Shown here: one piece after another, positions 45,942-55,565 of the stretch
Layout of the letters: each line of letters opens with the position of its first letter
How positions within the stretch are numbered: position 1 is the first letter of the stretch
From: Sulfitobacter sp. HNIBRBA3233
GTDB taxonomy: Bacteria > Pseudomonadota > Alphaproteobacteria > Rhodobacterales > Rhodobacteraceae
Direction of reading: 5' to 3'
Length of the DNA stretch: 64,000 nt
NCBI RefSeq assembly: GCF_040149665.1
Contig: NZ_JBEFLP010000001.1
Span: forward strand, 1,116,001 to 1,180,000
The notes under the pieces: model-generated
Seen by the model: only the letters and a program-made list of their open reading frames with translations
What the model was told of the DNA's origin: nothing
Databases searched by the model: none
Translations under genes and position numbers: made by a program

Positions 45942-46247
45942 TCAGCCCTTCATCACGTTGACGTCTTCCACGGCGATCGTGCCACGGTTGCGGAAGAAAC
46001 AGACGAGAATGGCAAGGCCGATCGCGGCCTCGGCGGCTGCGACGGTCAGGACGAACAGGGTATAGACCTGCCCCACCATATCCCCGAGGAAACTGGAGAA
46101 GGCGACGAAGTTGATGTTCACCGCCAGTAGCATCAATTCGATGCTCATCAGCAGGATGATCACATTCTTGCGGTTCAGAAAGAGCCCGAAGATGCCGATG
46201 ACGAAAAGCGTCGCCGCTACCGTCAGATAATGTTCCAGTCCGATCAT
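45942..46247 (-). CDS. nuoK: NADH-quinone oxidoreductase subunit K
   Basis: 101 residues from the ATG at 46247, preceded by GAGGGA. Three membrane helices with the conserved glutamates of NuoK are in [24 protein letters not shown] and [15 protein letters not shown]. It is part of the complex I membrane arm. The 75 bases upstream are non-coding and contain the second copy of a short repeat found before the 24-codon gene. Confidence 0.97.
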   Translation of the reverse strand: MIGLEHYLTVAATLFVIGIFGLFLNRKNVIILLMSIELMLLAVNINFVAFSSFLGDMVGQVYTLFVLTVAAAEAAIGLAILVCFFRNRGTIAVEDVNVMKG

Positions 46248-46282
46248 GTCGTCCCTCGAATGCACCCGTTTGCCGGGCTTTT

Positions 46283-46297
46283 AGTCCTAGTTCTTCC
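46283..46297 (-). repeat. Second copy of a 15-bp repeat in the nuoJ-nuoK gap
   Basis: On the minus strand GGAAGAACTAGGACT, matching GGAAGGACTAGGACT at 46398-46412 in 14 of 15 bases. The other copy is the translation-initiation region of the 24-codon gene; this copy has no start codon after it. Confidence 0.4.
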
Positions 46298-46322
46298 CGA
46301 TTTCCACCGGGGTTTCACGGGC

Positions 46323-46397
46323 CTAGCCGAGAAAACTGTAACCGCCGAAAAGTATGATCAAGATGACCACAAGGGCGACGATTGTCGTGCGTGACAC
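46323..46397 (-). CDS. Predicted 24-residue single-pass membrane peptide between nuoJ and nuoK
   Basis: A short frame starting with GTG at 46397 and ending with TAG at 46323-46325. AAGGA stands eight bases upstream, a proper ribosome binding site. The product begins Met-Ser-Arg-Thr-Thr, has a hydrophobic core IVALVVILIILFGGY and ends Ser-Phe-Leu-Gly: a positively charged N-terminus followed by one membrane span. This is what a small subunit or assembly peptide would look like. It is on the coding strand of the nuo operon in an otherwise unexplained gap. Chance occurrence cannot be excluded without comparison. Confidence 0.6.
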   Translation of the reverse strand: MSRTTIVALVVILIILFGGYSFLG

Positions 46398-46412
46398 AGT
46401 CCTAGTCCTTCC
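46398..46412 (-). repeat. First copy of a 15-bp repeat, covering the ribosome binding site of the 24-codon gene
   Basis: On the minus strand GGAAGGACTAGGACT, immediately before the GTG start. It is repeated with one change at 46283-46297, just past that gene's stop. This suggests duplication of the initiation region or a recurring protein-binding site. Confidence 0.4.
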
Positions 46413-46467
46413 ATGTTGTCCGGCCGGTTCCGCTGGGCACCAGCGACACGCGACAGACCTTTCAAAA

Positions 46468-46495
46468 GATCCCGCACCGGCAGCGGTGCGGGATC
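46468..46495 (-). terminator. Perfect 12-bp hairpin with short T-run inside the nuo operon
   Basis: On the minus strand, nine bases after the nuoJ stop, GATCCCGCACCG-CTGC-CGGTGCGGGATC is followed by TTTTG. The stem is perfect and GC-rich. The four-T tail is shorter than in strong terminators, so partial termination, an mRNA processing or 3'-end stability element are all possible. nuoK, nuoL, nuoM and nuoN lie downstream and must still be expressed. Confidence 0.6.
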
Positions 46496-46504
46496 CAATT
46501 CTCT

Positions 46505-47107
46505 CTAAAGCCCCTGCCCGGGCTTCACGTCGTGCAACTCCATCGCCTTCTTCGGATCCCGCATCATCTGCGCCACGACATCCTGACGCTTCACGTCACC
46601 GCGGTGGCGCAGCGTCAGCACAATCGCACCGATCATGGCGACCAGCAGGATCAGACCTGCCAGCTGGAACAGCAGGAAGTAGTCGTCATAAAGCATCAGA
46701 CCCAGGGCCGCGGTATTCTCGACCGCAAGGTCGGTGGGCTGTCCGCGCAACCCTTCGGCGGCGGCGTTGGTTTCCCATGCGCCAAAGGCCATGACGAACT
46801 GCATCAGGATCACCAGACCGATCAGAAGCGCGAGCGGCATGTATTTCGCCATCTCTGCCTTCAGTTCGGCGAAATCCACGTCGAGCATCATCACAACGAA
46901 AAGGAACAATACCGCGACCGCGCCGACGTAGACGATGATCAGCAGCATCGCTACGAATTCCGCGCCCAGCAGAACGAACAGCCCCGCAGATGACAGGAAC
47001 GCAAGGATCAGCCAGAGCACCGAGTGTACGGGATTGCGGCTGACCACCGTAAAGAGGCCACCGGCCACCACGCTGATCGCAAAAAGATAGAATGCGAAAA
47101 CGCTCAT
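46505..47107 (-). CDS. nuoJ: NADH-quinone oxidoreductase subunit J
   Basis: 200 residues with five membrane helices. The conserved opening [29 protein letters not shown] and [15 protein letters not shown] match NuoJ, which carries the pi-bulge helix linking quinone chemistry to pumping. It overlaps the preceding CMD-like gene by four bases. Confidence 0.96.
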   Translation of the reverse strand: MSVFAFYLFAISVVAGGLFTVVSRNPVHSVLWLILAFLSSAGLFVLLGAEFVAMLLIIVYVGAVAVLFLFVVMMLDVDFAELKAEMAKYMPLALLIGLVILMQFVMAFGAWETNAAAEGLRGQPTDLAVENTAALGLMLYDDYFLLFQLAGLILLVAMIGAIVLTLRHRGDVKRQDVVAQMMRDPKKAMELHDVKPGQGL

Positions 47108-47505
47108 GCGTCATCCTCCTTCTCGTCGAAGACCTGTCCGGCCAGCTCCATCGCACGGGTCATCGCGGGGATGCCGGCGAAAACAGATGTCTGCGCGATG
47201 GTTTCCTTGATGTGCTGCTGGGTCGCCCCGGCCTCAAGCGCGTGCCGCACGGTCTGGCGCACGACAGTGTCGTTCTGCGCGCCCTGCATCGTCAGCCCCG
47301 AGATCGTCAGCAGCAGCCGTGTACGCGCATCGAGCCCGTCCTTGTTGACGCCGTTGCCGAACATCATTTCCATCATGTCGCGCGGCATCGTGCCCATCAT
47401 CGCCTCGAACACCTTGGGCGAAAACGCGTCCATCGCAGGAAACGCCTTGGTCATCTCCTGCGCCTGCTTGAACAGCGCCTCGAAAGGATTGATGGGATCG
47501 GTCAT
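47104..47505 (-). CDS. Carboxymuconolactone decarboxylase-like (AhpD fold) protein without cysteines
   Basis: 133 residues. The helical core [57 protein letters not shown] matches the CMD family. AhpD-type members use a CxxC pair; this protein contains no cysteine at all, so it is not a peroxidase of that kind. It overlaps nuoI and nuoJ by four bases on each side and is therefore tightly coupled to complex I synthesis. The role is unknown. Confidence 0.8.
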   Translation of the reverse strand: MTDPINPFEALFKQAQEMTKAFPAMDAFSPKVFEAMMGTMPRDMMEMMFGNGVNKDGLDARTRLLLTISGLTMQGAQNDTVVRQTVRHALEAGATQQHIKETIAQTSVFAGIPAMTRAMELAGQVFDEKEDDA

Positions 47506-47996
47506 CTGTAGGGTGCATCCATCTCGAGGTTGCGTGCGATCTCGGCTTCCCAGCGGTCACCGTTCTCCAGCAGCTTTGCCTTGTCGTAATACAGCTCTTC
47601 GCGGGTCTCGGTCGAAAATTCGAAGTTGGGACCCTCGACGATGGCATCGACCGGGCAGGCCTCCTGACAGAAGCCGCAGTAGATGCATTTGGTCATGTCG
47701 ATGTCATAGCGCGTGGTGCGGCGGCTGCCGTCGATCCGCGGCTCGGCGTCGATTGTGATCGCCTGCGCAGGGCATACCGCTTCGCACAGCTTGCACGCGA
47801 TGCAGCGCTCTTCGCCGTTGGGATAGCGGCGCAGCGCGTGCTCTCCGCGGAAGCGCGGCGAAAGCGGCCCCTTCTCGTGCGGATAGTTCAGCGTCGCCTT
47901 GGGCTTGAACATGTACTTCAGGCCCAGCTTGATCCCCTGATAGAAATCCTGAAGCAGGAAGTACTTCGCGTGGCGTGTATAGTCGGTAGAGCTCAT
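47502..47996 (-). CDS. nuoI: NADH-quinone oxidoreductase subunit I
   Basis: 164 residues. Two 4Fe-4S ferredoxin motifs, [12 protein letters not shown] and [12 protein letters not shown], carry clusters N6a and N6b of the complex I peripheral arm. An amphipathic N-terminus anchors it to the membrane arm. It lies one base after nuoH. Confidence 0.97.
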   Translation of the reverse strand: MSSTDYTRHAKYFLLQDFYQGIKLGLKYMFKPKATLNYPHEKGPLSPRFRGEHALRRYPNGEERCIACKLCEAVCPAQAITIDAEPRIDGSRRTTRYDIDMTKCIYCGFCQEACPVDAIVEGPNFEFSTETREELYYDKAKLLENGDRWEAEIARNLEMDAPYR

Positions 47997-47997
47997 A

Positions 47998-49038
47998 TCA
48001 GCCTCCTACGGTCCAGCGGGCATAGATGCCCCAGAACCATTCGAATTTGGCGGCAAAGGCCACAAAAACCACCCAGACAAGGCTGAACGGAAGGAAGACC
48101 TTCCAGCCCAGACGCATCAGCTGGTCATAGCGGTAGCGTGGTGTGATCGCCTTGATCATCGAGAACATGAAGAACACCAGACCCATCTTGAGGATCATCC
48201 AGAAGATCCCGTCGGGCAGCCCCGGAATGGGCGACAGCCAGCCGCCGAAGAACATCAGCGAGATCAGCGCGCACATCAGAACCACGGCGACAAGTTCACC
48301 GATCATGAACAGCAGGAAGGGCGTGGAGGAATATTCGACCTGATAGCCCGCGACCAGTTCCGATTCAGCCTCGGGCAGGTCGAAAGGCGGGCGGTTGGTT
48401 TCGGCCAGTGCCGAGATGAAGAACAGGATCAGCATCGGGAAATGCGGCAGCCAGTACCAGCTCAGCAGCCCGTAATCGCTGTCCTGCGCGTTGACGATGC
48501 CCGAAAAGTTCATCGACCCGGTCGAGATGATGACGCCGATGATGATCAGGCCGATGCTGACCTCGTAAGAGATCATCTGCGCGGCGGAGCGCAGCGAGCC
48601 GAGGAACGGATATTTGGAGTTCGACGCCCAGCCGCCCATGATCACACCGTAGACTTCGAGCGAAGAGACCGCGAAGACGAAGAGGATCGCCACGTTGATG
48701 TCCGACAGCACCCAGCCGTCATTGAAGGGAATCACCGCCCAGGCGACCAGTGCCATCACGAGGCTGATCATCGGCGCGAGGAAGAAGACCGGCCTGTCGG
48801 CCCCGGCGGGCACGACGATTTCCTTGACGATATATTTTCCGAAATCCGCGAAGGATTGCAGCAGGCCGTAGACCCCCACAACGTTCGGACCGCGGCGCAG
48901 CTGCACGGAGGCCCAGATCTTGCGGTCCGCGTACATCAGGAAGGCAAGCGCCACCAGAAGCGGGATCACCACGAGGAAAATCTGTCCGACGATCAGCAGG
49001 ATCGCCCCCAGCGTGGTGTTGAAAAAGAAATCAGCCAT
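47998..49038 (-). CDS. nuoH: NADH-quinone oxidoreductase subunit H
   Basis: 346 residues with eight membrane helices. [35 protein letters not shown] near the N-terminus and [26 protein letters not shown] are the NuoH signatures lining the quinone chamber. It starts nine bases after the preceding lipoprotein gene. Confidence 0.97.
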   Translation of the reverse strand: MADFFFNTTLGAILLIVGQIFLVVIPLLVALAFLMYADRKIWASVQLRRGPNVVGVYGLLQSFADFGKYIVKEIVVPAGADRPVFFLAPMISLVMALVAWAVIPFNDGWVLSDINVAILFVFAVSSLEVYGVIMGGWASNSKYPFLGSLRSAAQMISYEVSIGLIIIGVIISTGSMNFSGIVNAQDSDYGLLSWYWLPHFPMLILFFISALAETNRPPFDLPEAESELVAGYQVEYSSTPFLLFMIGELVAVVLMCALISLMFFGGWLSPIPGLPDGIFWMILKMGLVFFMFSMIKAITPRYRYDQLMRLGWKVFLPFSLVWVVFVAFAAKFEWFWGIYARWTVGG

Positions 49039-49047
49039 ATTCGGTCC

Positions 49048-49431
49048 TCACACCGTCGGGATACCCTTCTCGCGGCAATTGGCAGTCACCACTTCGGCAT
49101 CGATCGTCTTCAAGCCCCGGGGGAGGCTTGGCGAGATTGTGTAAACAGCATCGGCCCGCCAAATGCCACCCTCGATTTCCACATTTGTGCGCACATGTCT
49201 TGCGAATCCGTAGCCCCGGATAAGCGCATATTGCGCGGCGGCGCATTCGGCGTAGGCCGCGACGTTCGCCGGCTCCCTCGCCTTGGTCATCGCCACGTTG
49301 AACTGCACCAGATCCCCGTCCAGAAGCACGGTTTCCACCCCCTTGTACTCGGGGATGAAATCCTCTGCCGTGGGCGGGGCCGGTTCACACGCACTGAGGG
49401 CCAGCAGCCCTATCGCGGCCAGACGCTTCAC
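49048..49431 (-). CDS. Small lipoprotein in the nuo operon, hypothetical
   Basis: 127 residues. A lipoprotein signal ([14 protein letters not shown]) ends in a lipobox with Cys15, so the mature protein should be lipid-anchored outside the inner membrane. The mature part has three further cysteines and no motif I recognise. It overlaps the nuoG stop by four bases and precedes nuoH. Because complex I's peripheral arm is cytoplasmic, a periplasmic lipoprotein here may relate to assembly or be a hitch-hiker. Confidence 0.75.
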   Translation of the reverse strand: MKRLAAIGLLALSACEPAPPTAEDFIPEYKGVETVLLDGDLVQFNVAMTKAREPANVAAYAECAAAQYALIRGYGFARHVRTNVEIEGGIWRADAVYTISPSLPRGLKTIDAEVVTANCREKGIPTV

Positions 49432-51443
49432 TCTGCCGCCATCGCCTCCGTCCGGCGCGCTTTCGCGTTGGCCGACAGACGGGCCATGACCTCGGACGCC
49501 CGCGCGATGGGGTTGCTGAGATAGAAGTCCGCGACCGGATACTGAAGCGGTGCGGCATCGATGCTGCCGGTCGCCTCCGCTTGCCAGTCGTTTTCGGCAA
49601 CTTCATCCACAAGACCCAGATGCGCGTGCTCTTTCACCAGCGCGCGGCGCAGCGCGGCAAGGCTGTCGTAGGGCAGCGTGGCTTCCAGCTCAGCGCTCAA
49701 CGCGCGCAGGATGGCCCAGTTTTCCTTGGCCTGACCGGGTGCAAAGCTGGCGCGCTGTGCGATCTGCGGGCGTCCTTCGGTGTTGACGAAAAGGCCCGGC
49801 TCTTCGGTATAGGCGGCACTTGGCAGGATGATGTCGGCGCGATGCGCCCCGCGGTCACCGTGGCTGCCCTGATAAATCACGAAGGGACCTGCGGGAATGT
49901 CACCTTCGTCGGCGCCGAGGTTATAGATCACCTCGGCTTCGAGCGCCTGTGCAATGCCGCCTTCGGTGGTGGCCCCCACGTCCATGGCCCCGACACGGCC
50001 CGCAGCGGTATGCAGCACCATGAATTTCGATTTCGTGCTCTCGGCCAACGCCATGGCCTGCGCCAGAATGGCCGCGCCGTCCTCGCGAGCAAGCGCGCCC
50101 ATGCCGACGACGATCACCGACCGCTTGTCCGCGACCGCGCTGTGGTCACGCCCGGCCAGATCGTCAAGCACCGTTGGGCTGTCGCCCAGATGGTCATAGT
50201 CATAGGTCAGATCGACCTTCGGACCGACGACACCCACATTCGCGCCCCGGATCCACGCCTTGCGGATGCGCGCGTTCAGCACAGGGGCCTCGACCGCCGG
50301 ATTGGTCCCGATCAGCATGACCGATTCCGCAGTGTCCAGATCCTCGACCGCTGCCGTCCCGACATAGCCGGAGCGGTTGCCGGCGGGCAGTTTCGCCCCG
50401 TCGGTGCGGCATTCGACGACACCGCCCTGCCCCTCGATCAGCTGTTTCAGCGCATAGGCCGCTTCCACGGGCGCAAGGTCCCCGACCAGACCGGCCACGG
50501 ACTTGCCCTTGATGGCTTCGGCCGCGGCAGCCAGCGCTTCGGGCCATTCGACGGCTGTCAGCTTGCCGTTCTTGCGCACATAGGGTTTGTCCAGCCGCTG
50601 GCGGCGCAGACCGTCCCAGACAAAGCGGGTCTTGTCGGAAATCCATTCCTCGTTCACGCCGTCGTGGTTGCGCGGCAGGAACCGCATCACTTCGCGGCCC
50701 TTGGTGTCGACACGCACGTTCGATCCCAGTGCGTCCATCACATCGATTGATTCGGTCTTGGTCAGCTCCCACGGACGCGCGGTGAAGGCGTAGGGCTTGG
50801 ACACCAGCGCACCGACGGGGCACAGATCGATGATGTTGCCCTGCATGTTGCTGTCGAGCGTTTCGCCCAGATAGGCCGTGATCTCGGCATCCTCACCGCG
50901 GCCGGTCTGGCCCATCTGGCTGATGCCCGCGACCTCGGTCGTGAAACGCACGCAGCGGGTGCAGGAAATGCAGCGCGTCATATGGGTCTCGACCAGCGGT
51001 CCGAGATCCAGATCCTCGGTGGCGCGCTTGGGTTCGCGGTAGCGCGAAAAATCCACGCCGTAGGCCATCGCCTGATCCTGAAGATCGCATTCGCCGCCCT
51101 GATCGCAGATCGGGCAATCGAGCGGGTGGTTGATCAGCAGGAACTCCATGACGCCCTCGCGGGCCTTCTTGACCATGGGCGAGTTGGTTTTCACCACCGG
51201 CGGCTCTCCGTCCTTGCCCGGACGCAGGTCGCGCACCTGCATGGCACAGGATGCCGCGGGTTTTGGCGGGCCGCCGACGACTTCCACAAGACACATCCGG
51301 CAATTGCCCGCGATGGACAAACGCTCGTGATAGCAGAAGCGCGGCACCTCGATCCCGGCCTGTTCACAGGCCTGGATAAGGGTCATCGCCCCGTCCACTT
51401 CCACTTCGTTCCCGTCGATGATGATCTTGCGTAGGTCGCTCAT
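49428..51443 (-). CDS. nuoG: NADH-quinone oxidoreductase subunit G
   Basis: 671 residues, shorter than the E. coli protein and typical of alphaproteobacteria. In order: 2Fe-2S ligands in [18 protein letters not shown], the His-Cys3 site [18 protein letters not shown], the 4Fe-4S site [10 protein letters not shown] with a distant CPVG, and a molybdopterin-oxidoreductase-like domain. It carries the electron wire from NuoE/F to NuoI. It lies four bases after the DUF5333 gene. Confidence 0.97.
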   Translation of the reverse strand: MSDLRKIIIDGNEVEVDGAMTLIQACEQAGIEVPRFCYHERLSIAGNCRMCLVEVVGGPPKPAASCAMQVRDLRPGKDGEPPVVKTNSPMVKKAREGVMEFLLINHPLDCPICDQGGECDLQDQAMAYGVDFSRYREPKRATEDLDLGPLVETHMTRCISCTRCVRFTTEVAGISQMGQTGRGEDAEITAYLGETLDSNMQGNIIDLCPVGALVSKPYAFTARPWELTKTESIDVMDALGSNVRVDTKGREVMRFLPRNHDGVNEEWISDKTRFVWDGLRRQRLDKPYVRKNGKLTAVEWPEALAAAAEAIKGKSVAGLVGDLAPVEAAYALKQLIEGQGGVVECRTDGAKLPAGNRSGYVGTAAVEDLDTAESVMLIGTNPAVEAPVLNARIRKAWIRGANVGVVGPKVDLTYDYDHLGDSPTVLDDLAGRDHSAVADKRSVIVVGMGALAREDGAAILAQAMALAESTKSKFMVLHTAAGRVGAMDVGATTEGGIAQALEAEVIYNLGADEGDIPAGPFVIYQGSHGDRGAHRADIILPSAAYTEEPGLFVNTEGRPQIAQRASFAPGQAKENWAILRALSAELEATLPYDSLAALRRALVKEHAHLGLVDEVAENDWQAEATGSIDAAPLQYPVADFYLSNPIARASEVMARLSANAKARRTEAMAAE

Positions 51444-51447
51444 GGTA

Positions 51448-51849
51448 TCACTTCACTTTCAGCAACGAACCTATCCGGCTCGATTTCTCAATCTCTTTGC
51501 GCCCCAGTGCGCAATAGCTTTGCGGGTCGTCTTTTACGACCCCGTTGGCCTTGAAATAGGCCGCGCCCTTGGCACGCAGGCGATCCTTTTCGACGTCCGA
51601 ATCCGCATAGGCGTCGATTTCGGCCTTCGTGTATCCCAGATCTCGTGCTTCGGACTTCACGTCCGAGTACAGCTTCAGCGCCCGGAACATCCGGGCCGAG
51701 ATGTCGGGGCAGTTTTTTCGTATCTCGTTGGCAATCGCAACATCGAAAACAGCGTCGTCGATAGACTTAACGTCGCGCAGGGCGGGTTTTGCGGCCAGCG
51801 GCTGTGTCGACAGCGCCAGAACGCTCAAAATGATCGCAAGGTGTCGCAT
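51448..51849 (-). CDS. DUF5333-type secreted protein in the nuo operon
   Basis: 133 residues with a signal peptide ([19 protein letters not shown]). The mature helical protein has two cysteines (in NCPDIS and SYCALG) and a Lys-rich end; I assign it to DUF5333 from memory of this operon position, without a catalytic motif. It is probably periplasmic. It precedes nuoG by four bases. Confidence 0.7.
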   Translation of the reverse strand: MRHLAIILSVLALSTQPLAAKPALRDVKSIDDAVFDVAIANEIRKNCPDISARMFRALKLYSDVKSEARDLGYTKAEIDAYADSDVEKDRLRAKGAAYFKANGVVKDDPQSYCALGRKEIEKSSRIGSLLKVK

Positions 51850-51964
51850 GAAATCTCCTCAGATGCTCGGCGGGCCTTCGCCCGGTCTGGCACATGTGGG
51901 CTATCCCCTTGTTATGCAATAACCGCGCCGCGCAGCGCAGGTTCCGGGCGGACGGTGGTCATGG

Positions 51965-52297
51965 TCAGCGCGCGCCGGGGCACTGGCCTTGCAGCGTCAG
52001 CGTGTCGCTCTCGATCGGCAGGCTTTGCTGCGGTGTCTCAGGTCCGACCGCCCAGATGATATCCGAAGAGCCGAAGGTGTTCACGCAATACTCGATCGCC
52101 GCGTATTCGCCCGCTTCCAACGCGCCGGCGAGCGAGCGCGACACCGGGCGGACGGTAACAGTGAAAGTGTCGAGTTGGCGTTCCACCTTGCGCAGCTTCG
52201 CGTTGTAGAACTGCCCGTCGAAGGCAATACGGTCATCGTCGGATGTGCACCCGGCCAGCAGCACCGTTGCGGTAGCAAGGATCAACCAAGACTTCAT
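51965..52297 (-). CDS. Small lipoprotein, hypothetical
   Basis: 110 residues from the ATG at 52297, with GGAGGAGT before it. A lipoprotein signal (KSWLILATATVLLAGC) ends at Cys17. The mature part contains RKVERQLDTFTVTVRPVSRS and YCVNTFGSSDI, with no known domain. Gaps of 82 bases before and 115 bases after it are the largest in this half of the operon, so it may have been inserted or have its own signals. Confidence 0.7.
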   Translation of the reverse strand: MKSWLILATATVLLAGCTSDDDRIAFDGQFYNAKLRKVERQLDTFTVTVRPVSRSLAGALEAGEYAAIEYCVNTFGSSDIIWAVGPETPQQSLPIESDTLTLQGQCPGAR

Positions 52298-52379
52298 CAA
52301 CACTCCTCCGCCCCTCGCGGGCGCGGTCCTTCTCGAACTTGGCGACGTTATCGCGCAATTCACGCCAGAGGGCCAGCGG

Positions 52380-53096
52380 TTATGACTTTTGCGCCTTGAT
52401 CTTCGCACGTTTGCCCAGCGTCAGCTCGAAACCGACAGTCGGGTCCTTGCAGATGATCGCCTTGGCCATGCTGGTCCAGATCGGTCGGCGCACTTCGGAT
52501 GCGAACTGGCAGACCGCCCGCGACACATCCGGCCAGTTGCCATAGTCGTCGCACAGCATCACGCCATCATCGGCCAAAAGGTCCCAGTAGTTGCGGAAAT
52601 CGTGCAAACAGGCCTCGTATTCGTGGCTTGCGTCGATGTGGATCATGTCCGCCTTCACCCCCAGTCGCGTCAGGGCAAAGGCCGCCAAAGTCCCGTCCAT
52701 CGGGAGCGGCACGATCACATCCGTCATGCCCTTGGAGTGCACATTCGCCAGGAACGTCTGGTAAAGCGTGGGATAGCCGTTCTGCGGGCGCAGCTCGTCG
52801 CGCCGGCCGCTGGTCGACAAATGCGCGGACGATCCCAGCCAGGTGTCGATCGACAGGATCTCGGTCTTGAGGCCCAGTTTCTTCGACTGCACCGCCATGT
52901 GCAGAGAAGACATCCCCTTCCACACGCCCAGTTCGATGATCAGCTTCGGCTGGAACTCTTCCAGCAGCCGGCGAAAGAACGGATGGGTGGAATTCCAGCC
53001 CGAGAAATCGACGCGCGACTCATCGAACTGGTAATCGGCAAAAGCGTCCCCCAGCCCCAGAAGATCACGGATCGAGCCGGTGCCTGCGTCTTTCAT
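52380..53096 (-). CDS. Class I SAM-dependent methyltransferase-like / cephalosporin-hydroxylase-like protein
   Basis: 238 residues. A Rossmann-type SAM motif is visible in IIELGVWKGMSS near residues 52-63, with ADMIHIDASHEYEACLHDFRNYWDLL and DGVMLCDDY as later strands, typical of Methyltransf_24 and cephalosporin-hydroxylase-like proteins. The substrate is unknown. It stands between nuoF (26 bases) and a lipoprotein gene, an unusual partner for complex I. Methylation of a complex I subunit or of a quinone-related molecule would be speculative. Confidence 0.75.
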   Translation of the reverse strand: MKDAGTGSIRDLLGLGDAFADYQFDESRVDFSGWNSTHPFFRRLLEEFQPKLIIELGVWKGMSSLHMAVQSKKLGLKTEILSIDTWLGSSAHLSTSGRRDELRPQNGYPTLYQTFLANVHSKGMTDVIVPLPMDGTLAAFALTRLGVKADMIHIDASHEYEACLHDFRNYWDLLADDGVMLCDDYGNWPDVSRAVCQFASEVRRPIWTSMAKAIICKDPTVGFELTLGKRAKIKAQKS

Positions 53097-53122
53097 CCGT
53101 CTCTCCCGTCCGGCGTGTGAAG

Positions 53123-54418
53123 TTACTCTGCTGCGACCGGCTGCACCGGGCGGCTGCGCTTGTGCTTGATGCGGTCCTCGATTTCATCGCGAAAGTGGCG
53201 GATCAGGCCCTGGATCGGCCAGGCCGCCGCATCGCCGAGCGCGCAGATCGTGTGGCCTTCGACCTGCTTGGTCACATCCAGCAGCATGTCGATTTCCTCG
53301 GGCTCGGCATCGCCTTTGACCAGACGGTCCATGACCCGCATCATCCAGCCCGTGCCCTCGCGGCAGGGCGTGCACTGGCCGCAGGATTCGTGCTTGTAGA
53401 ACTTCGACAACCGCCAGATCGCCTTGATCACATCGGTGGAGTTATCCATCACGATCACCGCCGCCGTGCCGAGGCCCGAGCGCTGCTCGCGCAGGTAATC
53501 GAAATCCATGATCGCGTCGCGCATGTCCTTGCCCGGGATCATCGGCACCGACGACCCGCCGGGGATCACCGCCTTGAGGTTGTCCCAGCCGCCGCGAATG
53601 CCGCCGCAATGCTTCTCGATCAGTTCCTCGAAGGTAATGCTCATCGCTTCTTCGACGACGCAGGGATTGTTGACGTGGCCCGAGATCGCAAACAGCTTGG
53701 TGCCCGCGTTATTGGGGCGACCGAAGCCCGCGAACCAGCCGCCGCCGCGCCGCAGGATCGTCGGGACCACGGCAATCGATTCGACGTTGTTCACGGTGGT
53801 CGGACAGCCATAGAGCCCCGCGCCCGCCGGGAACGGCGGCTTCATGCGCGGCATCCCCTTCTTGCCTTCAAGGCTTTCCAGCAGCGCGGTTTCCTCGCCG
53901 CAGATATAGGCCCCCGCACCATGGGCGAGATAGAGATCGAAGTCCCAGCCGGAACCGGCGGCGTTCTTGCCCAGAAGCCCCGCATCATAGGCTTCGTCGA
54001 TGGCGGCCTGCAGCGCTTCCTTCTCGCGGATGTATTCACCGCGGATGTAGATGTAGCACGCATGCGCGTTCATCGCGAAAGACGCGATCAGGCAACCCTC
54101 GACCAGCGTATGCGGGTCGTGACGCATGATTTCGCGGTCCTTGCAGGTACCGGGTTCGGATTCGTCCGCGTTGACCACCAGATAGCTGGGGCGGCCATCG
54201 CTTTCCTTGGGCATGAACGACCATTTCAGACCGGTCGGAAAGCCCGCGCCACCGCGCCCGCGCAGGCCGCTCGCCTTCATCTCGTCCACGATCCAGTCGC
54301 GGCCTTTCTTGATGATATCGGCGGTTCCGTCCCAATGTCCGCGCTGCTGCGCGCCTTTCAGCGTGCGGTCGTGCATACCGTAGATATTGGTGAAAATCCG
54401 GTCTTTGTCCTGCAACAT
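53123..54418 (-). CDS. nuoF: NADH-quinone oxidoreductase subunit F
   Basis: 431 residues from the ATG at 54418. NADH/FMN-binding segments are [18 protein letters not shown] and [18 protein letters not shown], and the 4Fe-4S N3 ligands are [13 protein letters not shown] with a later Cys in HTICALGD. It accepts electrons from NADH. It follows the DUF5337 gene by four bases. Confidence 0.97.
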   Translation of the reverse strand: MLQDKDRIFTNIYGMHDRTLKGAQQRGHWDGTADIIKKGRDWIVDEMKASGLRGRGGAGFPTGLKWSFMPKESDGRPSYLVVNADESEPGTCKDREIMRHDPHTLVEGCLIASFAMNAHACYIYIRGEYIREKEALQAAIDEAYDAGLLGKNAAGSGWDFDLYLAHGAGAYICGEETALLESLEGKKGMPRMKPPFPAGAGLYGCPTTVNNVESIAVVPTILRRGGGWFAGFGRPNNAGTKLFAISGHVNNPCVVEEAMSITFEELIEKHCGGIRGGWDNLKAVIPGGSSVPMIPGKDMRDAIMDFDYLREQRSGLGTAAVIVMDNSTDVIKAIWRLSKFYKHESCGQCTPCREGTGWMMRVMDRLVKGDAEPEEIDMLLDVTKQVEGHTICALGDAAAWPIQGLIRHFRDEIEDRIKHKRSRPVQPVAAE

Positions 54419-54422
54419 GCGA

Positions 54423-54647
54423 TTACCCATCCTTCTCGGACTGGCGCGTGCGCCACATCCTGACTGCTTGTATGACCACCCAGAGGAAAATGGCGGCAAC
54501 GCCGAGTTCCAACAGGCCCATGATCTGGTTCGACCAGCCAAGGCTGGCCCCGGCGAACTCGATGCCGATAAAGGCAAAGGCCGCGACAACACTTACCAAG
54601 GCAAGCCGCCGTCCGTCTCGTGACAGTTTGTCATCGCGCTGGCTCAC
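54423..54647 (-). CDS. DUF5337-type small membrane protein
   Basis: 74 residues with two predicted membrane helices ([23 protein letters not shown] and [21 protein letters not shown]) between charged ends ([13 protein letters not shown] and [12 protein letters not shown]). It matches the DUF5337 proteins known from this position in Rhodobacteraceae nuo operons. No function is established. It lies between the HhH membrane protein and nuoF. Confidence 0.78.
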   Translation of the reverse strand: MSQRDDKLSRDGRRLALVSVVAAFAFIGIEFAGASLGWSNQIMGLLELGVAAIFLWVVIQAVRMWRTRQSEKDG

Positions 54648-54661
54648 GGACGGCGGTTTCC

Positions 54662-55528
54662 TCAGGTTTTCTTTTGCTTCTTGCGCGAGAATTCGGTTTC
54701 ACCGCCCTCGGCAAGGATTTTGGCCTGGCTCATCCAATCGTCGCGCTGGATCCGGCCCTTGAAGCGCAGGCGGTTGTCCACCCACGCGATTTCTTCGGGG
54801 CCCCATGCCGCGACCTGCTCGAAATGCCAGATGCCCAGACTGTTGAGCGTCTCTTCCAGCTTCGGACCGACGCCGCTGATCAGCTTGAGGTCGTCCTTGC
54901 CACCGTCGCGCGGGCCTTCCATCAAGGCAGGCTTGCTTTCCTCCGCACCGTCCGGCGCACCGGCATTGGCTGCGTCCGCAGGTGGCGCAGCAGCGTCCGC
55001 TTCGGCAGGCACACCACCGGGAACGTCAGCGGCCGGGGTGGCGACCTCCTGCTTTTCGTATTTCCACTCACCCTTGCGCTCGGCAAGTTCCTTCTGCCCC
55101 GGCAACTCCTTGCTCGGCTTGACGGCGAAGGCTTCGGAAGACGCGTTGCTGACTGCGGCCATGGTCCCCGCAGGAGCGGTTTTGTCGGCGCCCGGACGTG
55201 CGGCTGTGGTTGCATCGGCATTGACGCCTGCGGTGCCCGCCTTGCGGACTTCGGAGGGATCCCGACGCTTTGCGGCAGCTTTCGCAGCGTAGCGCTGAGC
55301 GGGCTTGGTCGCCTCGGAGGCGAGATCGGCGGCAGCGGTCTGGCCGCGACAAATGAAGAGGCTAAGCACCAGCCCCAGAACGAAACCAATCACGCCGCCG
55401 CAGAAGATCGCCTGCAGCGCGCTGAAACCGCCCATCCAGTAAAGCAGAAACATCGACAGGAAGCCCGCCACGCCGGCGATCCCCCAGCAGATGAACGCGC
55501 ATTCGTTGGAATTCTGTTGCTGTGCCAT
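54662..55528 (-). CDS. Membrane protein with C-terminal helix-hairpin-helix domain, related to the NuoE extension
   Basis: 288 residues. Two membrane helices lie in the first 65 (AFICWGIAGVAGFLSMFLLYWMGG and AIFCGGVIGFVLGLVLSLF). A long Ala/Pro/Glu-rich linker follows, then a folded end beginning DDLKLISGVGPKLEETLNSLG. This is a helix-hairpin-helix-like domain, nearly the same as the end of NuoE ([21 protein letters not shown]). In effect it is a membrane-anchored copy of the NuoE tail. Annotations in relatives mention a 41-kDa complex I subunit; a structural role is inferred. Confidence 0.78.
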   Translation of the reverse strand: MAQQQNSNECAFICWGIAGVAGFLSMFLLYWMGGFSALQAIFCGGVIGFVLGLVLSLFICRGQTAAADLASEATKPAQRYAAKAAAKRRDPSEVRKAGTAGVNADATTAARPGADKTAPAGTMAAVSNASSEAFAVKPSKELPGQKELAERKGEWKYEKQEVATPAADVPGGVPAEADAAAPPADAANAGAPDGAEESKPALMEGPRDGGKDDLKLISGVGPKLEETLNSLGIWHFEQVAAWGPEEIAWVDNRLRFKGRIQRDDWMSQAKILAEGGETEFSRKKQKKT

Positions 55529-55565
55529 AAAACCTAATTATCCCCCAGTGGACATGATAGGGCGA

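Noticed and set aside
40723-45961. Several 250-580-codon plus-strand open frames opposite nuoN, nuoM and nuoL
   Set aside because: Antisense shadows of membrane-protein genes; compositions are extreme (His, Gln, Arg, Glu) and there are no starts with ribosome binding sites.
46262-46282. Small CCCG/CGGG stem followed by TTTT on the plus strand before nuoK
   Set aside because: A four-base stem, on the non-transcribed strand of the operon; likely chance.
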